Shown here: piece by piece, positions 60,631 through 64,000 of the stretch
Position numbering within the stretch: position 1 is the stretch's first letter
Layout: the number at the start of each line of letters is the position of its first letter
Source: Microbacterium hominis
GTDB taxonomy: Bacteria > Actinomycetota > Actinomycetes > Actinomycetales > Microbacteriaceae
Direction: 5' to 3'
NCBI RefSeq assembly: GCF_013282805.1
Contig: NZ_CP054038.1
Coordinates: 2,294,001-2,358,000, forward strand
Length of the DNA stretch: 64,000 nt
Program-made: the position numbers and the translations under genes
Notes under the pieces: model-generated
What the model was told of the DNA's origin: nothing
The model's input: only the letters and a program-made list of their open reading frames with translations
The model's database searches: none

Positions 60631-61566
60631 TCACTGCGCTCCGGCCTGCCGCGCTTCCGCGTTGGCCTGCGCGAGCCGGATCGCCGAGGTGGGGTCGGCC
60701 TGCCCGGGCGTCGCCGTGCCGTTTCCGCCCGCCTTCACCTTGCGCCCGCCGCTGGCCGTGCGCCGCGAGAGCCAGCGCGCGAACCACGACAGTGACAGGT
60801 TGATCGCGAGATAGATGACGAGGGTCACCACGAACAGCGAGAACAGGTAGCGGTTGCCGTAGAAGCTCGCCAGGTTGTTCATGGTCGTGCGGATGAGCTC
60901 GTTGTAGCCGACGATGTAGCCGAGCGAGGTGTCCTTGAGCAGCACCACCAGCTGCGCCACGATGATCGGCAGCATCTGGCGGAACGCCTGCGGGAACTCC
61001 ACGAGGATCTTCGACTGGAATTCGCGCATGCCCACGCTCAGCGCCGCCTCGCGCTGCCCGCGGGGCAGCGCGGCGAGGCCGGCGCGCAGCGCCTCGCCGA
61101 TGAGCGTGCCGTTGTAGAGCGCGAGCGCGATGACCACCGCCCAGAGCGCCTGGGTGGAGGCGACAAGCAGGATGAACAGCATCATCAGCAGCACGGGCAT
61201 GCCGCGCAGGAACTCGATGAGCCAGGCCGTGGGGATGCGCACCCACGCGATCGTCGAGGAGCGCATGAGGGAGAACGCGATGCCGAGCGCCATCGCTCCG
61301 ATGGCGGCGAGCGCGGCCGCCTGGAGCGTGCCGATCACGCCGCGGCCGATGAAGGTCCACACCTCGGGGTCGAGGAAGATGTTCCACCGCGACGGGTCGA
61401 ACATGCCCGGCACCGTGATGCCGCCGGACTGACGGGGGGTGGCCAGGATGATGCCCACCCAGACGAGCAGCGCCGCGATGACGACGATGCCCGCGATCGA
61501 GGCGATGAGCGACAGGCGCCGGGCACGGGGGCCGGGCGCGTCGAAGAGGACGCTGGGAGCGGTCAT
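60631..61566 (-). CDS. gluD: Glutamate-type ABC transporter permease (GluD-like)
   Basis: 311 residues with an N-terminal membrane helix, five core helices, and the EAA loop REAALSVGMREFQSKILVEFPQAF that docks on the ATPase. The length and C-terminal polar tail match GluD of Corynebacterium. ATG 61566 overlaps the stop of the other permease by 4 nt. Forms a heterodimeric channel with it. Confidence 0.9.
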   Translation of the reverse strand: MTAPSVLFDAPGPRARRLSLIASIAGIVVIAALLVWVGIILATPRQSGGITVPGMFDPSRWNIFLDPEVWTFIGRGVIGTLQAAALAAIGAMALGIAFSLMRSSTIAWVRIPTAWLIEFLRGMPVLLMMLFILLVASTQALWAVVIALALYNGTLIGEALRAGLAALPRGQREAALSVGMREFQSKILVEFPQAFRQMLPIIVAQLVVLLKDTSLGYIVGYNELIRTTMNNLASFYGNRYLFSLFVVTLVIYLAINLSLSWFARWLSRRTASGGRKVKAGGNGTATPGQADPTSAIRLAQANAEARQAGAQ

Positions 61567-62210
61567 CGGCGCACCACCAGTCGCTTCTCGAGCTGACCGG
61601 CCAGCAAGCCCAGCGGGACCGTGATGACCAGGTACAGCGCGGCGGCGGTGAGCAGGATCGCTATGACCATGTTGCCGTTCGAGTTGGCGAGCGCGCGCGT
61701 GACCGCGAACAGCTCGAGCACGAAGAAGCCGCCCGCGACCGAGGTGTTCTTGGTGAGGGCGATGAAGACGTTGATGAGAGGGGGGATGGTCATGCGGAAC
61801 GCCTGCGGCAGCACCACGAGCGAGACCGTCTGGCCGAATCCGAGCCCGATGCTGCGCGCCGCTTCGGCCTGACCGACCGGCACGCCGTTGATGCCCGAGC
61901 GCAGTGCCTCCGCCACGAACGGCGACGTGTAGTACGCGAGCGCGCCCATCGCCAGCGGCACGAACGGCAGCCGCAGGCCGAGGAACGGGATGACGAACAC
62001 GAAGAAGAAGAAGACGAGCGTGAGCGGGGTGTTGCGGGCGATCTCGGTCCAGAACGCGGCGAACGTGCGCAGCGAGCCGATGGGCGAGATGCGCATCGCA
62101 GCGATGACGGTGCCGAGGATCAGCGAGGCCACACCCGAGACCGCGAGCAGCAGCAACGTCATCTGGAAGCCTTCCCAGAACGTCGGCCACAGCGACAGGT
62201 ACTGTTCCAC
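61563..62210 (-). CDS. gluC: Glutamate-type ABC transporter permease (GluC-like)
   Basis: 215 residues, five membrane helices of the His/Glu/Gln permease family. The EAA loop is QAEAARSIGLGFGQTVSLVVLPQAF. The GTG start 62210 has AGGAGGGGGA directly upstream. Third gene of the operon, after the ATPase and the binding protein. Confidence 0.92.
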   Translation of the reverse strand: MEQYLSLWPTFWEGFQMTLLLLAVSGVASLILGTVIAAMRISPIGSLRTFAAFWTEIARNTPLTLVFFFFVFVIPFLGLRLPFVPLAMGALAYYTSPFVAEALRSGINGVPVGQAEAARSIGLGFGQTVSLVVLPQAFRMTIPPLINVFIALTKNTSVAGGFFVLELFAVTRALANSNGNMVIAILLTAAALYLVITVPLGLLAGQLEKRLVVRR

Positions 62211-62284
62211 TCCCCCTCCTTCCTCATGTCATGGGAGCGGATGCCCCGGCACGCCGCACAGGGCGGGCCGGGGCATCCGATCGA

Positions 62285-63160
62285 TCAGTAGCGGTCCGGT
62301 GCAGGCGGGTCGATGAACGGCAGGACGGTCCCTGCGGTCGCGTTCCACGCCTCCTCGTACGAGCCGTCCTCGTACGACTCCTCGAGCGCGTCGTTGATCC
62401 ACATGCGGAAGTCGGTGTCGTCGAGCGCGAGGCCGATGCCGTACGGCTCCTCGGTGAACGGCTCGCCGACGACCTTGAACTCGCCCTCGTTCTGGGCTGC
62501 CAGGCCCGCGAGGATCACGTTGTCGGTCGAGACGGCCACGACCGAGCCGTTGCGCAGCGGCTCGAGGCAGTTCGAGTAGGTGTCGGTCAGCACCGGCTCC
62601 GCGCCCAGCTCTGCGAGGTTCTCGGCGGGGGTCGACCCGGTCACGGAGCAGACGGGCTGCCCGACGAGGTCTTCCTCGCTCTGGATGTCCTCGTTGTCGG
62701 CGAGCACCAGGATCGACTGGCCGGCCATGTAATACGGCCCTGCGAACGAGACGACCTCCTTGCGGGTGTCGTTGATCGTGTAGGTCGCGATCACGATGTC
62801 GACCTGCCCGTTCTCGATGAACGGCTCGCGGTTGGCCGAGACGGTCTCGACCCACTCGATGTTCTCCTCGGCGATGCCGAGCTTGCCGGCGAGGATCTTG
62901 CCGATCTCGACGTCGAAGCCCTCGGGCACGCTCGACGGGCCCATGAGTCCGAACAGCGGCTGGTCGAACTTCGTGCCGATCGTGATGGCGCCGGCCTCGT
63001 TGAGCTCGGCCATCGTCGTGCCCTCTTCGAACGTGACCTCCTCCGGCGCGGTCGTGTCGTCGCCGCCGTCACCGGTGGTGGTGTCACCGCCCGCGCACGC
63101 CGTGAGCGCGAGCGCGCCGGCAGCCGCCAGGGCGATCAAAGGGAGTCTCAGTCGCTTCAT
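62285..63160 (-). CDS. gluB: Glutamate-type ABC transporter substrate-binding lipoprotein (GluB-like)
   Basis: 291 residues. The signal peptide MKRLRLPLIALAAAGALA ends in the lipobox LTAC, so the mature protein is a lipoprotein with an acidic, Thr-rich linker (TTTGDGGDDTTAPEE). The periplasmic-binding-protein type 2 core includes GFDVEIGKILAGKLG and ANREPFIENGQVDIVIATYT, as in glutamate/glutamine binders. AAAGGAC precedes ATG 63160. Confidence 0.94.
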   Translation of the reverse strand: MKRLRLPLIALAAAGALALTACAGGDTTTGDGGDDTTAPEEVTFEEGTTMAELNEAGAITIGTKFDQPLFGLMGPSSVPEGFDVEIGKILAGKLGIAEENIEWVETVSANREPFIENGQVDIVIATYTINDTRKEVVSFAGPYYMAGQSILVLADNEDIQSEEDLVGQPVCSVTGSTPAENLAELGAEPVLTDTYSNCLEPLRNGSVVAVSTDNVILAGLAAQNEGEFKVVGEPFTEEPYGIGLALDDTDFRMWINDALEESYEDGSYEEAWNATAGTVLPFIDPPAPDRY

Positions 63161-63243
63161 GTCTTCGTCCTTTGCTGTGCGTGCGGGTCGCTCGTGGCGA
63201 CCCGCCTCTCGGTGCCCGGCCGTTGGGGGCGGCCGGGGGTCGT

Positions 63244-64000
63244 TCAGTGCTCCAGGATCTTCGAGAGGAAGTCCTTGGCCCTGTCGCTCTGCGGGTTGGT
63301 GAAGAACTGCTCGGGCGTGGCCTCCTCGACGATGGCGCCGTCGGCCATGAAGAGCACCCGGTCGGCCGCCTTGCGCGCGAAGCCCATCTCGTGGGTGACG
63401 ACGATCATCGTCATGCCCTCGGCCGCGAGGCCGATCATGACGTCGAGCACCTCGTTGATCATCTCGGGATCGAGGGCGCTCGTGGGCTCGTCCATCAGGA
63501 TGAGCTTCGGGTTCATCGCCAAGGAGCGCGCGATCGCGACACGCTGCTGCTGACCGCCCGAGAGCTGGTTGGGCATCTTCTGCGCCTGGTTGGCCACACC
63601 GACGCGGTCGAGCAGCTGCATCGCCTTCTCGTCGGCATCCTTCTTCTTCATGCCGCGCACCCGGATCGGGCCGAGCGTCACGTTCTCGAGCACCGTCTTG
63701 TGTGCGAAGAGATTGAAGGACTGGAACACCATGCCCACGTCCGCACGCAGCCGGGCGAGCCCTCGGCCCTCCTCGGGCAACGGCTCGCCGTCGATCGTGA
63801 TCGTGCCGGAGTCGATCGTCTCGAGGCGGTTGATGGCGCGGCACAGCGTCGACTTGCCCGAGCCCGACGGGCCGATCACGACCACCACCTCGCCGCGGGT
63901 CACGACGGTGTTGATATCGCGGAGCACGTGGAGTTCGCCGAAGTGCTTGTCGACGTGCTCCACGACGACCAACGGCTCGCCGCGGCGCACGTTGATGTTC
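63244..64000 (-). CDS. gluA: Glutamate-type ABC transporter ATPase (GluA-like), runs off the right edge
   Basis: At least 248 residues. Walker [20 protein letters not shown]-loop VFQSFNLF, signature [16 protein letters not shown], Walker [13 protein letters not shown] and switch His in VTHEMGFA are complete. It drives import of glutamate or a related amino acid. A GTG at 63990 could be a start, but the frame stays open to the window edge (NIN before it), so the true start probably lies outside. Order A-B-C-D is as in Corynebacterium glutamicum. Confidence 0.93.
   Translation of the reverse strand, partial: NINVRRGEPLVVVEHVDKHFGELHVLRDINTVVTRGEVVVVIGPSGSGKSTLCRAINRLETIDSGTITIDGEPLPEEGRGLARLRADVGMVFQSFNLFAHKTVLENVTLGPIRVRGMKKKDADEKAMQLLDRVGVANQAQKMPNQLSGGQQQRVAIARSLAMNPKLILMDEPTSALDPEMINEVLDVMIGLAAEGMTMIVVTHEMGFARKAADRVLFMADGAIVEEATPEQFFTNPQSDRAKDFLSKILEH

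Overview
The window is high-GC actinobacterial DNA. The 16S/23S sequence, gene order and codon use point to Microbacteriaceae, most likely Microbacterium or a close relative. Family calls come from reading the translations; no search was run.

Layout. (1) 1-6300 is accessory: a GMC oxidoreductase gene broken by an in-frame TGA, a VOC protein, a GNAT acetyltransferase, a Fic protein with an N-terminal inhibitory motif, a GT1-type glycosyltransferase, and decayed coding remnants. (2) 6310-17000 is an integrated element of about 10.7 kb. It lies between a 31-bp copy of the 3' half of tRNA-Pro (6310-6340) and the complete tRNA-Pro(GGG) gene (16967-17040). It carries a tyrosine integrase and an excisionase-like HTH protein beside the tRNA, a set of unrecognised or defence-like genes (HEPN-like, NERD-TM plus a 54-aa membrane protein, and an acidic/basic overlapping pair), and a TetR-controlled amine-catabolism operon (cupin, FAD amine oxidase, APC permease, aldehyde dehydrogenase). 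(3) 17.1-36.9 kb is conserved chromosome, mostly on the minus strand: YhhN, Hsp15-like S4 protein, a Nudix-NYN fusion, der, cmk, tyrA (frameshifted), rluB, scpB, scpA, parA-like, VKOR, xerD, Nudix, pyrG, recN, nadK, tlyA, a HAD phosphatase, and a protein with fifteen 10-residue repeats. (4) 36.9-42.6 kb is a complete rrn operon (16S-23S-5S, minus strand) with terminator, processing stems and promoter. (5) 42.6-64 kb holds a CaiB-like protein, a DUF4184 protein, tyrS, a SatD-like regulator with a membrane protein, the arginine genes argC-J-B-D-F and argH, an epimerase, pheST, and a GluABCD-type amino-acid ABC transporter that runs off the right edge.

How it works together. The element looks like a self-contained metabolic cargo unit: the permease imports an amine, the flavin oxidase makes the aldehyde, the aldehyde dehydrogenase makes the acid, and TetR senses the pathway through a perfect palindrome in the divergent promoter region. 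The genes next to the integrase, where islands often carry defence cargo, are the best place here to look for an undescribed system. In the core, genes overlap tightly (ATGA, GTGA and TGATG junctions), and many first genes have a TANNNT -10 box 6-8 nt before the start codon, which predicts leaderless mRNAs.
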